This document shows positions 29,291 through 40,985 of a stretch of 64,000 nt of DNA, one piece after another. The translations under genes were made by a program, and so were the position numbers. Origin of the DNA: Gymnogyps californianus (lineage: Eukaryota; Chordata; Aves; Accipitriformes; Cathartidae); NCBI RefSeq assembly GCF_018139145.2, contig NC_059483.1:2357001-2421000 (forward strand), written 5' to 3'. The notes under the pieces are model-generated. The model saw only the letters and a list, made by a program, of their open reading frames with translations, did not search any database and was not told where the DNA came from. Each line of letters starts with the position of its first letter. Position 1 is the first letter of the stretch.

Positions 29291-29554
29291 GGACAGATCT
29301 GAAAGCCAACCTCAATTGACAACCCCATCTCCACCCCCTCACAAAGCATTCTTTTTAAGTCCCACAACTCACTTCACACAGACATTCACACTTACATGTT
29401 GTTTTTTTTTTCCCTCGTGAGTTGCCCTTTGTGGAAGAAGATGACACTAAAATACTCTATAGAAAGCATGGAGGTCAAAAATAGTTACACATGATTGCAC
29501 AAAATGAAAGACGACTTCTAACCAGAAGGGTCATAAGCTGTTTAATAACCTTAC

Positions 29555-29625
29555 CTCTGAATTTTTTGGGTGGGTTGTTAAGATCACCTGCTTCTGGTTG
29601 TACAACACACCGATCATCCACAAGG
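29555..29625 (-). CDS. ITPR1: ITPR1 exon 3 (second coding exon)
   Basis: The exon is 71 nt. It completes a split glycine codon, encodes 23 residues ([20 protein letters not shown] then KFR), and ends one base into the next codon. This is the sequence expected at residues 32-54 of the type 1 IP3 receptor, in the N-terminal suppressor/beta-trefoil region that tunes ligand affinity. The acceptor is TTTGCAG before CCTTG and the donor is GAG before GTAAGG. The phases fit: the upstream exon ends in GG and this exon starts with C, restoring Gly. Family knowledge: ITPR1 forms tetrameric calcium-release channels in the ER membrane, opened by IP3. Only a fragment of the roughly 2,700-residue protein is here. 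ITPR2 and ITPR3 are close paralogues, but the neighbouring SUMF1 gene supports ITPR1. Confidence 0.95.
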
Positions 29626-32600
29626 CTGCAAAGAAACGAGAAGTAAAGTGAGATCCTATTCCCTTGCAATTGCTTACATCCTTGTTAGCAAAACCAAAGT
29701 CGTTCGTTTGCAATATTTTATCTGAGTGGCCACTTCAGCAGAAGACATTCCCCAAATGCCAACTTATGCCAAATCTTTCGAAGAAGCATGCAGCTAATTT
29801 TTACTGTTGCCCAGAGCTATGCTCCTGGATAGGTGGGACAATAAATAAGTCATTGCTCCTGTATACTGCATCATCTTTATGTCCCCTCCTTGAGGTGCAG
29901 ACAGAACAGCCCATATTCTAGTTAGGTGAGAGACAGCCTTAGAACAATTATTGCCTCTTGGACAGATTTGAAGAACGTTGCAAATGTGTATATATGAAGG
30001 GTAGAGAACAGGAAAATACGATGACTATGCAAACTGGACACTGACCCTATGACCCCTCAAGTATTAAGAAAAGGCAGAAACAATAACTGCCACAGTAAAA
30101 ATTGACTCCCAAGAGAAAGGAAGGCATAAATATACCCTCCTGCTCACCAGTCACACACAAGGTAAGTCAAAGGATCAAACTAACCTCCTTCTGTTCTACC
30201 AGGAAGGAGGTGAACTGGACAGGTGAACCCAAGAGATCCCAATAGGGAATGCCAGGACAGAGCTTCCTGTGAATACACATCGGCAAAAAGCCCACAGGAT
30301 CAATTCAAACCCCACAGAATAAAGAAAATAGTTAAGCTGCCCCTGTCACCGCTGCTCTGCCCTTAGCATGCTTTGGATCAACATGGAATTGCACTTTTAC
30401 CAAACACTATTTCCAAATTGTGAAAATGCAACTGTAACCAAATACTTTGTAGTTTCTGATTTGATCCTGAATGACTCAATTTGGCCCCTTAAAACCAATC
30501 TGTCAAAGAGGCTTTCTACACAGAAGTAGAAAGTAAAACTCCAAGGTCTTAAAGGTTTGAGAGGTCCATTCTCATGCAGAATCAACTTGAGAAAGATTGA
30601 GACCTAGAATATGAGAGTTGTTCCTTGCAGAGGCTGGTTACATGCAGGGAGCATCTTGAGACAACAATTATGGAAAATAATGAAGTGCATAAAAATTAAG
30701 AGATCAGAGAGACTAAGTGGACTCAACAGTTCTATGCATCTAAAATTTGCATATGCAAACATTCAGAGTAAATTGCTTTTTCCCCATGGATTTTCTCCCT
30801 ATTCAGTATTATATATACATATATGTGCTCCACAAGAATGGTAGTATTAATATTTGAGCTGACTGAAACACCTGCTTCTAGTGAACAAAGGGCCAAAAAA
30901 ATATCAAGTCAAATGGGTTACTCTGATCATCCCACACAGAAATAATCTCAGTGCAATATATCCCTCTCATCCTGAGATTAAATTGAAAGTAAAGAGGAAC
31001 TTCCCAAACTACTAAGAAAAAAATTTTACAGGGTGAAAAACACAAGAGGATATATTGTACACCGGTAATCATAATGACGATAGCACTGAGTTTGGGAAAC
31101 AGCAAGAGTAAAGTCCTGACTAAGCAACAGTCATGTCATAGGAATATTAAATAGGAACACTCTTCAAAGATTTAGAACGACATTAGAATGTATAGTGGTA
31201 TCTGTTTCTCAACCTTCATTAACCACATGAACAAGTCATTACACAAGACTGTCAAAACTCCACATGGTATAGAGTACAATTACACTGAATCTTTCCTTTG
31301 CTTCTTTAATTTTCTCCAGGACAAAGACTAAATTAAATATGGGACAAAACTAATTTGATTATGAAGGCTTATTAAGATGATAATGCATTTCATGTTTCAC
31401 ATAGCAATTGGGATTTCTGGCTTAAATTAGGCTCAGAAGATGTGTAGCCATTATATAATGTAGTTACCTTAAAACAGTACTAATCAAATCAAAGAGGATG
31501 CTTGTAACACTAAGGGATCTTTAGACCTGCCATGAGAACATCTCATCAAGCCTAGAAAATACATGTGCTTAGGGCCTGTAATGTCTAAAAGGACTACCCA
31601 TGGTGAAAAATATCTGCTCAGCAATGCCATCAAAAGCCACAGCCACTGCATTATGTTCATCATGCACTGTATGGGATTAAACATAACATAACAACTTTCT
31701 ACTTGTTCTGGAATTATTTACTGCCAAACTTGCTTCAATACTAGGAAGAAAAAAAATAGCCAAATGTATAGTATCGCTTAATTCATTTTGCCAGTTTTCA
31801 GCAGATAGTATTTGGCCAGTTACACAGCTGATCGAATACTGCAGAGTGTGCATGTCATATTTGACGAGTACCTGGGAAATTTGTCAAATACATTCGCCAA
31901 ATACTATTCAATCAACCCTACTTACTACATCCCTTGCTTTTATCATACCTTCTTTCCCTTCTGGCAGCATCCCATATTTTCTTCTCTTTCCTATAATAGA
32001 TCATGGTGCATCTTCAGTGTCTGCTTCCTTCTCTGCCCCCTTATTTTCCAGAATCCTAATAGCTAGAGGACTAAACCTACAAGTTAGTTTGGAGTCACTC
32101 AGATGAGATTCCAGCCCATCGTTGCCTGCCGAGAGACTTACCAGGATGCTGTCTTTGTACCCTGCTTGGGAGCTCCATTTATCAGATGCATCTGGACAGT
32201 AGGCATCAAAAAATTTGCTGTCACTGTACCCACCCTGAGGCCCTTACGGCTACTGGAAATGAGAAAGAGCATGTTGTGTGCGTGCCCACTCACCATATCA
32301 TCAAGCTTCCTGGTTGCTTCTTCGCTACTCATTCAGTATTGAAGTACCACAGCAATGTGTCATGCATGCTATTTCCCTCCCTCTAATTTCTCACTGCTTT
32401 GAAACAAGGTGGCAGATGTGCTCTTTGAGCTTCTCATCCAGCCCCCTGCAAGGTCTTCCAAATCAGTACACAGCTCCTCTGCCAGCTTCTGATGTTTGGA
32501 GAGATTTCTCCTCAGCAGCAGTTGAGCAGAATAAAACATAGCCTGTCACTCGTCAGAGCTGTGTTTCGATTCCACGGCTCTTCTCTGCAAACTCTTCCTT

Positions 32601-33382
32601 CTCCTGTGTGAACGGCTACTTTTTGTTTAATGAAGTAGCATACACTTCTTACTGCTTAAGAGGCACTCTCCTACAGAGCACCTACTCTGATGATTTGCAG
32701 AAGAAAGCGCAAAGGAGCTCTGTGAAGAAGCACGCCGGGGGCAGGAGCCGGCAAGGCACGGCTCCCACCGCAGCTCCGGGGTGCTGGCCATTGGCAAAGC
32801 TGAAGATTCCAAACATGTTCTCCTTTGACTGGAGAAGAACAATTTTGTTTGTATGAGAAACCTCAAATACTGTAAGGCAAAACTAGTCATAGTGGTAAGT
32901 TAGTGGTATAGAAACTGTTTGGCTCAGGGCTTCTTTTTTTTATATATGTATTTTTTAAACTACTTACATTGCCTATGCTACATTCTTTATTCCAATCAGC
33001 AGATTGCACTGGGGCCTATTCATTCCTGACTGGGGGGGGCAGGGAGGGACAGGACGGGACACACGGATGGACACGGGACAGACAACAACATGAAAATCAT
33101 TTGCTTGCATCCACTCCCTCTACCCACACCTTAACTTGACAAGCTTCTTCCTCCCCACCAAGGACATCAAAACCACACCATAGCCATCAATACGCTCTCC
33201 ATCCTCCCGACATCTAGCTTGCCATATTAGCTTTAGGCCATTTTTAAATTTAGGGCCAAACCTGTACATAAAGCTACCTTGCTTTACCCAGTATTTCCTG
33301 GGAGTCAGGCTCACGATAGCTAGCTGAGTTCCACTAGTCCTTCTCACAGATGTTTTTAGGACATGAGAACAGCTGTTCTTAC
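29626..33382 (-). other. ITPR1: ITPR1 intron 2
   Basis: This 3.76 kb intron is bounded by a GTAAGA donor at 33,382 and a TTTGCAG acceptor at 29,626-29,627, both read on the minus strand. No exon, RNA gene or clear transposable element was recognised inside it. It has a G-rich run on the plus strand at 33,031-33,058. Its open reading frames show no protein family I recognise. Confidence 0.85.
33031..33058 (+). repeat. G-rich, quadruplex-type run in ITPR1 intron 2
   Basis: A run of eight Gs is followed by GGG, GGG, a GG step and GGG with short loops. It is on the plus strand, about 325 bases downstream of the ITPR1 start-codon exon in the direction of transcription. Confidence 0.6.
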
Positions 33383-33474
33383 CCCAAAGTGCTAATAAAT
33401 CCATTTGTTGAGCCCTCTGCATAGAGAGAACAAATATCTCCAATATGAAGGAAGCTCGACATCTTGTCAGTCAT
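33383..33474 (-). CDS. ITPR1: ITPR1 exon 2: translation start of the IP3 receptor type 1
   Basis: The start codon is at 33,474-33,472 on the minus strand. The 92 coding bases give 30 residues, [20 protein letters not shown] then [10 protein letters not shown], plus two bases of a glycine codon. This is the well-known N-terminus of ITPR1 (human starts [10 protein letters not shown] from family knowledge), so the start choice is secure; a second in-frame Met sits at codon 5. The segment opens the N-terminal suppressor domain of the ER calcium-release channel. The start context is GAG before ATGA, a purine at -3 but no G at +4. The exon ends at GG before GTAAGA, phase 2, matching the next exon. 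Sixteen bases of 5' UTR precede the start in the same exon. Confidence 0.96.
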
Positions 33475-33490
33475 CTCTGGCTTACCGCCC
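33475..33490 (-). other. ITPR1: ITPR1 exon 2, 5' untranslated part
   Basis: Sixteen untranslated bases lie between the acceptor and the start codon. The acceptor reads TTTATTCTTCTAG on the minus strand with AG at 33,492-33,491. Inside this short piece, five bases after the acceptor, is a donor-like GTAAGC. There is no ATG in it. Confidence 0.75.
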
Positions 33491-36400
33491 CTAGAAGAAT
33501 AAAGCACAACGTTACTATTCATCAGGCAGAATTTCTTGGTATAAGCTGCTGGAGGTTACAACAACAGGATCCTTCACTTTTGTTTGTTCATTTGTTTGAA
33601 AAACTGATCAAGTTCTTGCACTGGAATTTCAGGTACCAAAGAAAACACAGCATGTCAAAATGCTTGCTTAGAAAAATAAACTAGGGAAAAACAAGCAGCT
33701 ATTGGCATCCCCTTCGGTGTGGCACTGTTTTATGGGTAGCTGTATTCATCCCAAGAGATGCTCACAGCCATTTCAGTCCAGGCGTAGCAACCCGTTTCAT
33801 CCCGTCTGCGAGAGGGAAAGGGGGAAGAAGAGTGGGCTGCCTCAGTTTAAGACATATTATTTGTATCATCTAAATCACAACACATTTCTTCGCCAGATTC
33901 TTTGTCAGAATCAAAGGTAGGTTTGAGCATATTTTAAAGGTCCTCTGGCGTGCCGGAGTGGTGCTCGTGAGAATTGTAATGTAAAATATTGACATGACCA
34001 ACACTGGGGTAGCCACCTGCTTATAGCTGCAGTCCCAAAGACAGCATTAGGTGAAGACCCACTGAATATGCCTGACAAAAGATTTTGCATGTAAAAATGT
34101 AAAGATTAAGATTTTTCAGAGTCAAATACTTTAAACTATGTATGTATTAGGAAGCCAAATCCCTGTGACATCAGGAATACTTCAATCCTGTTTTAAAAAA
34201 AGATTGCCTAAATGTAACACTGAGGAGACAGCCACTTAGTGTTGTCAACTTCCACAGTATTAAGAACTATCCTTATCTTCTTTAAAGCCCCAAATCCTGG
34301 ACCAAATGATACAGGACCTACCTGCCATTTAAATAAATATAGAAAAGCAAGTTTCTATCTGTCACAGCAACAAAGAAAGAGACAAACAACATGAGCCCGG
34401 ATAAAAAGAAGCCCAACTGAATAGATTTTCAAAGACATCTTTTTTCCAAGGCCATTTACTGGTTTCTTGGAGATCCTCCTAAGCCATGCTTTTTGATGCC
34501 TGAGTTCAAAACACTGAAATAGCTTTCTATGCTTGAGGTTTCAAACAGCAGGCAGCAATATAGCTCTTCCAAGCTGCTCCTTCTCGCAGGCTGGTGACTT
34601 GCTCTGCAAGGCAGCCCTGCCAATGAACACTGCCCAGGACCAGACTCCCGGATTTAAGGGAAAATAATTGAACACACTTTAACCCTCTCTGACATCACAC
34701 CCAAATCAGTTTTAAATGGTCTACCGCCAGGAGAACGAAGCAGCAGGAAACTAGGCTGCTTATAGAGCACAGCCCTGACATTGTACAGGGGATAAATATT
34801 CCCTTTCACTGAACGTTATCTTGTTTACCAAAAGTGTAAGGATCAAGTTTATTAAGCAAGGCTGGAACTCAACAAGGACAGATTCATGGAGATTTAAAAG
34901 TTGATGTTGATAACACACCGCAGGTATGAAAGTGCAAGCAAAAACCTGAAGCTACGCTTTTCTCCTGAAAAGCTGCAAACAGCTATCCCTCCCTCCTCAC
35001 TGCCTCACCCCCAAAGTATTGGTGGTGGTAATAATAACAACTGTCATTAAGTCAAAGCACATTATAGACATTCTCATGCCTGTAAATCCCTGTGTCATTT
35101 GTACAATTAAAAACAAATTCAGGGAAAACAGAAGATGACGGGCCGAGCTCATATGCAGGGTAAAGAAGTCTCAGCTCCTCTGAAATCAAATCTGTGTGCA
35201 TACAGAAGCAAACTGTTTGGCTCCAGGTTGCTTGTTTAGCGCCAAGTCCTTCAGCCACTGCGTATGTTACACAGTCCGTTCCCATTCTCTCTTGATAAGT
35301 GGACAGAAAAACATCACTACCTATTTTAAGATATATGCCACAAAATGTACAGAACTATGCTGAGTGACTGAGTTAGCATCACTAGACATACAGCTTTCCT
35401 CATTTCCTGACTTGGATGTTAACTACGAACTTCATACTAAAAAACTTTTAAGCCCTCAAAATTAAGCTCAGCCCTAAATTAATACAGCCCAAAGCAAAAG
35501 GTATCTAAGTCAACAAGAAATGTAGATACTTCTAAATGACCCCTTTTTACAACGGCATTTAAGGTATCCCATTACGGGTGTGAGGGGGATTACTTTACTG
35601 GACTACATAATTTTTCCTTTGGAAGAGGCAGATGTTCACCACAGCTGTTCCCAAGAGAATGGGAAGGTCAAAATTATTGACTTCCATTAGAGAAGCGGAT
35701 TTTTTCTTGGCAAAAAAATTGTCTCAGACCACTGACCAAAACCAGGCCCAAGGATGGACAATCAAATCTCTGCATTACTTTCCAGAATATAGCCTCAATT
35801 TTCTTTACTGAGGAAGATCCCGACATACCATGTCATATACCATCATACTGTAACCCTGACATACCATAATAGTGTAAACCCCTAACATAAGCCCTTTTGC
35901 AATTTATTGACATTTCCATTAATAAAATGTTCAGCAACTTTACCTATAGCCATTATATGGTTATGGATAACAGAAAAGTAGTTTTAAGTCTGGAAGTAGT
36001 TCAGGTACACGGCATGATTGAATTTCATGGCCAGTCTGTTCACCAGATCCTTTTTAAATTTTTCTGGGCGAGCTTGCAAAGCCATCACTACAGAGTCAAG
36101 TTCTGCTTCTGCGCACTTCAGGGTGCAAGCTGCCTACGGCACCGCTCAACCCCAGCCTCTCCTATTGCCGAGCAGGAGAGCCGTGCTCCTCACGCTTCCT
36201 GCTGGTCACCAGCTTTGCTGGAGTTAAGACTTACAAAGGGTTGATCTGGCTACAATAACCTTATTTTTTTAAGGCTTTTCTTAAGCATGCAGTATTGAGC
36301 ACTTCAGTCCTCACTCACCCTTTTCTTGTATTCTTTTTGAATACTGTTTTAATGCCAATCAGCGTGATGTTCTCCAACGCAACAGGAGATACTTGGATGG

Positions 36401-36787
36401 AGCGTGCCCCCACCACTCTCATGAAGCATGCTGCCAATTCCAAGTAGGGTGAGCCTCTTTGTAAAATACCTATTTCTCCTAAGGCTCACCCACAGTCAAA
36501 ACTGGTATGATGAACACTGTCTACATCTATTACGTTCTTTAATAACTGAACACCAAAAGTCAGTCCATTTGACATTTATCTTTAAACATGCTGTTTCTGA
36601 GGTTGGCCAGTGCTCAGGAACATGCTGAACTGGCAGATGGAGTGAGGGACTAAATGACCCAACAGGCCTCCTTACACACAAGATTTGCAAGTAAAGAGAA
36701 TAATTTCTAAAGTGATTTAGCTTAATTCAAAGCTGCTTTCATAGTCTCCTCACAAGGATCTCGTGACACCTAACAAAATTACTCCAC

Positions 36788-36808
36788 TAATTGATCAATT
36801 ATTTGCAT
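36788..36808. promoter_or_regulatory. Homeodomain/POU-type motif cluster in ITPR1 intron 1
   Basis: The perfect palindrome TAATTGATCAATTA overlaps the octamer-type ATTTGCAT by one base. Another CTAATTGAG lies about 40 bases on. Such clustering is typical of homeodomain and POU factor binding, but activity is inferred only. Confidence 0.35.
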
Positions 36809-39800
36809 TAAACACTGAATGATCAGCTACCACTAATTGAGTATTTGCCACCTTTGATGAAAGGGACAACTGGGATATCTGAGACAAAAAGTAGAACTGG
36901 AAGGTTTTCAAGAGCAAAGTTTCCAGGTACCCAGTCTGAAAACCTTTTAAAAACAGCTCTGACTGTCAACATCAGCTGACCACGCTAATCCCCCCGAAAT
37001 CAGACCTCTATGGGAATCTTCAGCTGGACAACCCAAAAGTTGAGGCACTAAAAATCTGTCAGCCTTGGCACATTTATCCCAAGTTCACAGCACAGGCGGA
37101 CCACAGGGACTTAAGAGAACAGGCTTCCTCCTGGACACGTCAGCCGAAGGATCCGTGTGTGTCCTCTTGGCCGGGGAGGGGATGCTTCCCTTCCCGCATC
37201 GCGCTGGCCGAAGACATGAGATGACCACCAGAAGCCCCCTGGAATCGCAGGGCAGGAGGATTCTCACACACACTCTCAGTACCTGGCTCTTACAGCTAAA
37301 AGCACAATCACGCTGCTCAAAAAGCAATCATGCTCAGTAGACAAATACAACCATTACTCTGCAATTTATTTATTTTAGATATGCCAATGCCAAGAGCAAT
37401 CAATTAATACTAGAGGAGGGGACGGCCTTAAGAGAACGTTTGCAGTTATTGCTATGCACAATCCCTGTTTTAATGGCTTTCTCACATCCTCGCAAGAGAG
37501 AGGAGTCCTGCAAGAAACCCATCACGTTCCAGCCATAACATGGCAGTCTGCTGGCCATGGAGCATTGTCGTCCTCTTCCACTTAAACACTGGGGGAAAAC
37601 AAGAGTCCTTCTAGGTAAACTTACTTGAAAAATCAAAGATAAAGAAGTATTCTGATAAGGAAACGATAGCAGCGTAGCAATACTAGCATAGAAATCTAGC
37701 AGAAGTGAATCAGGTTTCTCCAAACAAGTATTACAATGCTTAACTCAGGTGGCAGCAATGTCGACAGCAGCAACACAAGTTTTTAAAATAATGTTCTTTT
37801 CCCACTAAGCTGAAGACTAATTTTGACAGAAAGACAGACTTAATTTTTAAGACAAGAAATGAAATGTGAACTAAAAGTGGACTGTACATTGAGAAGCAGA
37901 CTATTATCTACCCATAGACAACAAAAAATATCTGAAAGATGAACACATTCTACAGTATTTTTTAAGCCTTGACAGCTTGAATTTTTAAAATTATGATGGT
38001 GCTGACTTCCTCATGTATATTATCTATATAAAAGTTAGTGTGTCTTTAAATATGTTTTATATACAGTTTATCTGCACAGGAAAATAAAATTAAGTCTCTG
38101 TTTAAGAAGCTACCCCCCAAAAAATAAATATAGAAAACTGAATTTCATGTGAATTTCAAGGTACTGCTTTACAAGTAATTTTGCTAGTCCATAGCTTTGC
38201 GCTCTGACCGGATCTGAAAATGCATTAGCTAAATCCAGGCAGTGAATTAAACCCAGGAAAACTTTCTATTCACCTCAAGAGTTTTCCAACTTGCCTTCCC
38301 CCTACTGCTCTGTACTGCTTTGGTGAACACAAATCTGTATCACAAGACCGCGAGTTTGGTCTTCTGACTGAACAGAAAGTGCCATGATTATGGGGTTCCT
38401 TTTTTTATTATTTTCTTACTTATAGATTATCTTGTGCATACCCTCAAAACAAGCTGCATTTCATATAGCAAAAGCCAATGAAAAGAACCAATCTTGAAAC
38501 GCAAACTAAGCACTTTGACAGGGTTTGTACAAAGCCCTTTACCACCGGCACTATCATTCTGCTCCAAATCAAAAGTTCTGCAGACCCTCCCTCATAACTG
38601 TTTCCGCTGGCTTTCAGGAAGATTGAAAGGACTCAGTTATATTTTAGGGCACAAGTAGATCATATGCTTAGCCTGATGGCCTTGAATAAGCCCGTGTAAG
38701 TTTGATATAGTCACTGAAATTCAACTCTGAGACACTTCAATCCATTTTCTCATGAAAACACATTTCATAATGGCAGTTAAAGCAGAATTAACAGTGAAAA
38801 CACTTAGAAATCAAACTGACTGTTAAATATCAAATACCTTAATGAGACAGCTGCTTTTTGAAGATCTCAGAATAGGAAATGCAACTGCTTTGTAAACATT
38901 TCACTCTAATTTCTCCCATCACTCATCTAGATCTTGATGCTAAGTTAGAAAAAACAGGCTTCAGAGCAATGCTGAAAGTTTGCTCTCCTTGAACAGCAGA
39001 GTCAAGGCCCCCTTTTGAAGTCCCTCCTTACAGGGACTGTTTGTAACAGGATTTCTGCAGTATGCTATTCCTCATCTCAAGCAATTTAATGCTGAAAGGC
39101 TTTTCAAAGAATCTGAAGCTACTTTGCTGATACCATGTCTCATGTGTCTGCTTTGTGTGGGATTTTTATTCTTTAACCTATGACTGCAAATCCTATTTGT
39201 AAAATAAACGAGACCAAATACGTCTTATTGCCGACGGTTTGATTTCCAGCAAGTGGGATACAAATTACTTAATCTTTTTAAGATGGTTCTAATGATGTTT
39301 GTTTTGAGCAAAAAAGCTCCTTGCTGTGCTTTGCAGTTCCATGATGTACTCAGTTCTCTATTATCATATTTTCACTGTGGTTTAGTGCTCAATTAAATAG
39401 AGACTGGCAATTTTACATGTACCATTACAGAAAATGCAGCAGCACTTTATCAAAGTCTTTTTCACTATTTAGGCTGTTTAGGTAAGAACAGAATCTCAAA
39501 CCATACTTAACTGCTTCAACTTCATTCCTGCAGACAGGAAACTCCACAGTGAAAGTTTAACTTTGCTTCAGTTTTTAACAGAAAAAAGATCACAGTCTAA
39601 GAGTAGAGAGACAACAAAAAAGCAAACATAAAGGACTGCTTAATGGCATAAGCTATTGCCATGCATGTGAAGAATCATCCATAAATTAATAGATATTGGT
39701 AACATTACATCAAGACTTGATCAACTGAGAACCCACAAGACCAGGTAAGTCAGTGTGTTTGAATCAAATGGAATTGGGTCCTTAATATTTGTAAATTAGG

Positions 39801-40879
39801 CCAAGCAAGCTAACATTTTTTTAAATGCACCCAAATCCTGACTCCCTAGATGGAAGTGAAAGTCCAGTGCTTAAATAATTTGGTAAATTCGAACTTTACA
39901 AGATTTCTTGGCCGAAAATTTGGCCCTACAGGCTTGATCCAATGTTTCTCCTAACTAACATTTCTCTAATGACTTCCATGGTTTTTTGGATAACACCACC
40001 CAGCATTCTGTATCTATTTTTACAGGTGCAGCTAACTTTTCAAAAACTGAAACCAAAACCTGATGTTTCCCATTCTTATTTCAATAAAAAAAGGTTTCCT
40101 CCCTGAGGGCTGTGAGAAAGCTTCGCAAGAAGCCCATTAAAACAGCCAAAGCAAGGAGGAAGTGCTCTATTTAAAAGATCATCTAATGAATAATCACTCT
40201 TCTGGGGCTGCAGGATGAAGCACTGTCATTTGCAAAGCTTCTGACTTAGTAAATCTAAAAGGAGCTCTTTGCACACACCAGGGAAAGACAAATACAAAGG
40301 ATTTTGGGCAGCAGAGCGCAGGCAGCTGGGATAAGTGCCATGCACAGAGCGGGCCATCTCAGGGAAGTTCGCTCGCTCCTCAGCTGAGCACCAAGTCAAC
40401 AGCAGAGCGAAATCCCGCAGTTTCTCAACCACCAACGCTGTTCGTAGCACGCGGAAAACGACAACAGCACAGGGGACCCGTAGCCACACCATCTCGAACG
40501 TCGGGATCCTCGCCCTCGCAAGCTTGCAGTGGGAGGCAGCTCAGGAATCGCGTTAGGTTTTGAGAGGGTTCAGCACTGCTAATTTTATGCACATCTAGTT
40601 ACATTTTAGAGATTACACATTAAAAAAAAATATCAGCATGGTACGTTTATCTACCACATGATCTTGTTTTCCATTTAACTGCAACCTTTCATGTCCAGGA
40701 GCCTGCTATCTGCCAACAAATTGTCATTTGATGAACCGTTAGATTAAAGAGGAGAAATGCACTTTCTCAGAGAAAGTATTTTTCCTCCTAACGCTTATAA
40801 CGCAGCAGATTTTTCTATAGTTTGCAGTCTGAACAGGCAAGATGGAGGGCGTGGAACAGGGGAAGGAGGGAGCAGCACA

Positions 40880-40985
40880 GCGCTATGACTTTCTCAAGGA
40901 CACGCAGGGGGTCAGAGCCCAGATCTGAATCCAGGTCTCCTGAATCCCCATCCACCAGTCCATACCGCCTCTCTTCTCCCAGGGG
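40880..40985 (-). repeat. MIR-like (CORE-SINE) remnant
   Basis: TGACTTTCTCAAGGACACGC, then GTCAGAGCCCAGATCTGAAT, CCAGGTCTCCTGAATCCCC and CCACCAGTCCATACC match, in order, the complement of the MIR consensus (GACTTGCCCAAGGTCACACA, GCAGAGCCGGGATTCGAA, CCCAGGTCT, CCACTACACC). The open frame across it is therefore repeat-derived. It sits in ITPR1 intron 1. Confidence 0.65.

Larger units (their letters stand above)
1..29554 (-). other. ITPR1: ITPR1 intron 3 (partial, continues past the left edge)
   Basis: This stretch begins right after the GT donor that follows the third exon (GT at 29,554-29,553 read on the minus strand) and runs to the window edge without a recognisable next exon. The next ITPR1 peptide should begin Asp-Cys-Leu-Phe, and I did not find it by eye, so its acceptor is probably outside the window. 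The interval is AT-rich intronic DNA. It holds an old CR1 copy near 6.1-6.8 kb, weaker CR1- and MIR-like traces, homopolymer runs (A20 near 966, T runs near 7,943, 14,630 and 23,023), a pyrimidine-rich stretch at about 498-725, and several inverted repeats listed separately. The open reading frames here look like chance or repeat-derived ORFs. Confidence 0.8.

Noticed and set aside
1..29554. Search for the next ITPR1 exon (DCLFKLCPMNRY)
   Set aside because: I did not find its reverse complement by eye. The corresponding human intron is very large, so it is probably outside, but a translated search would be decisive.
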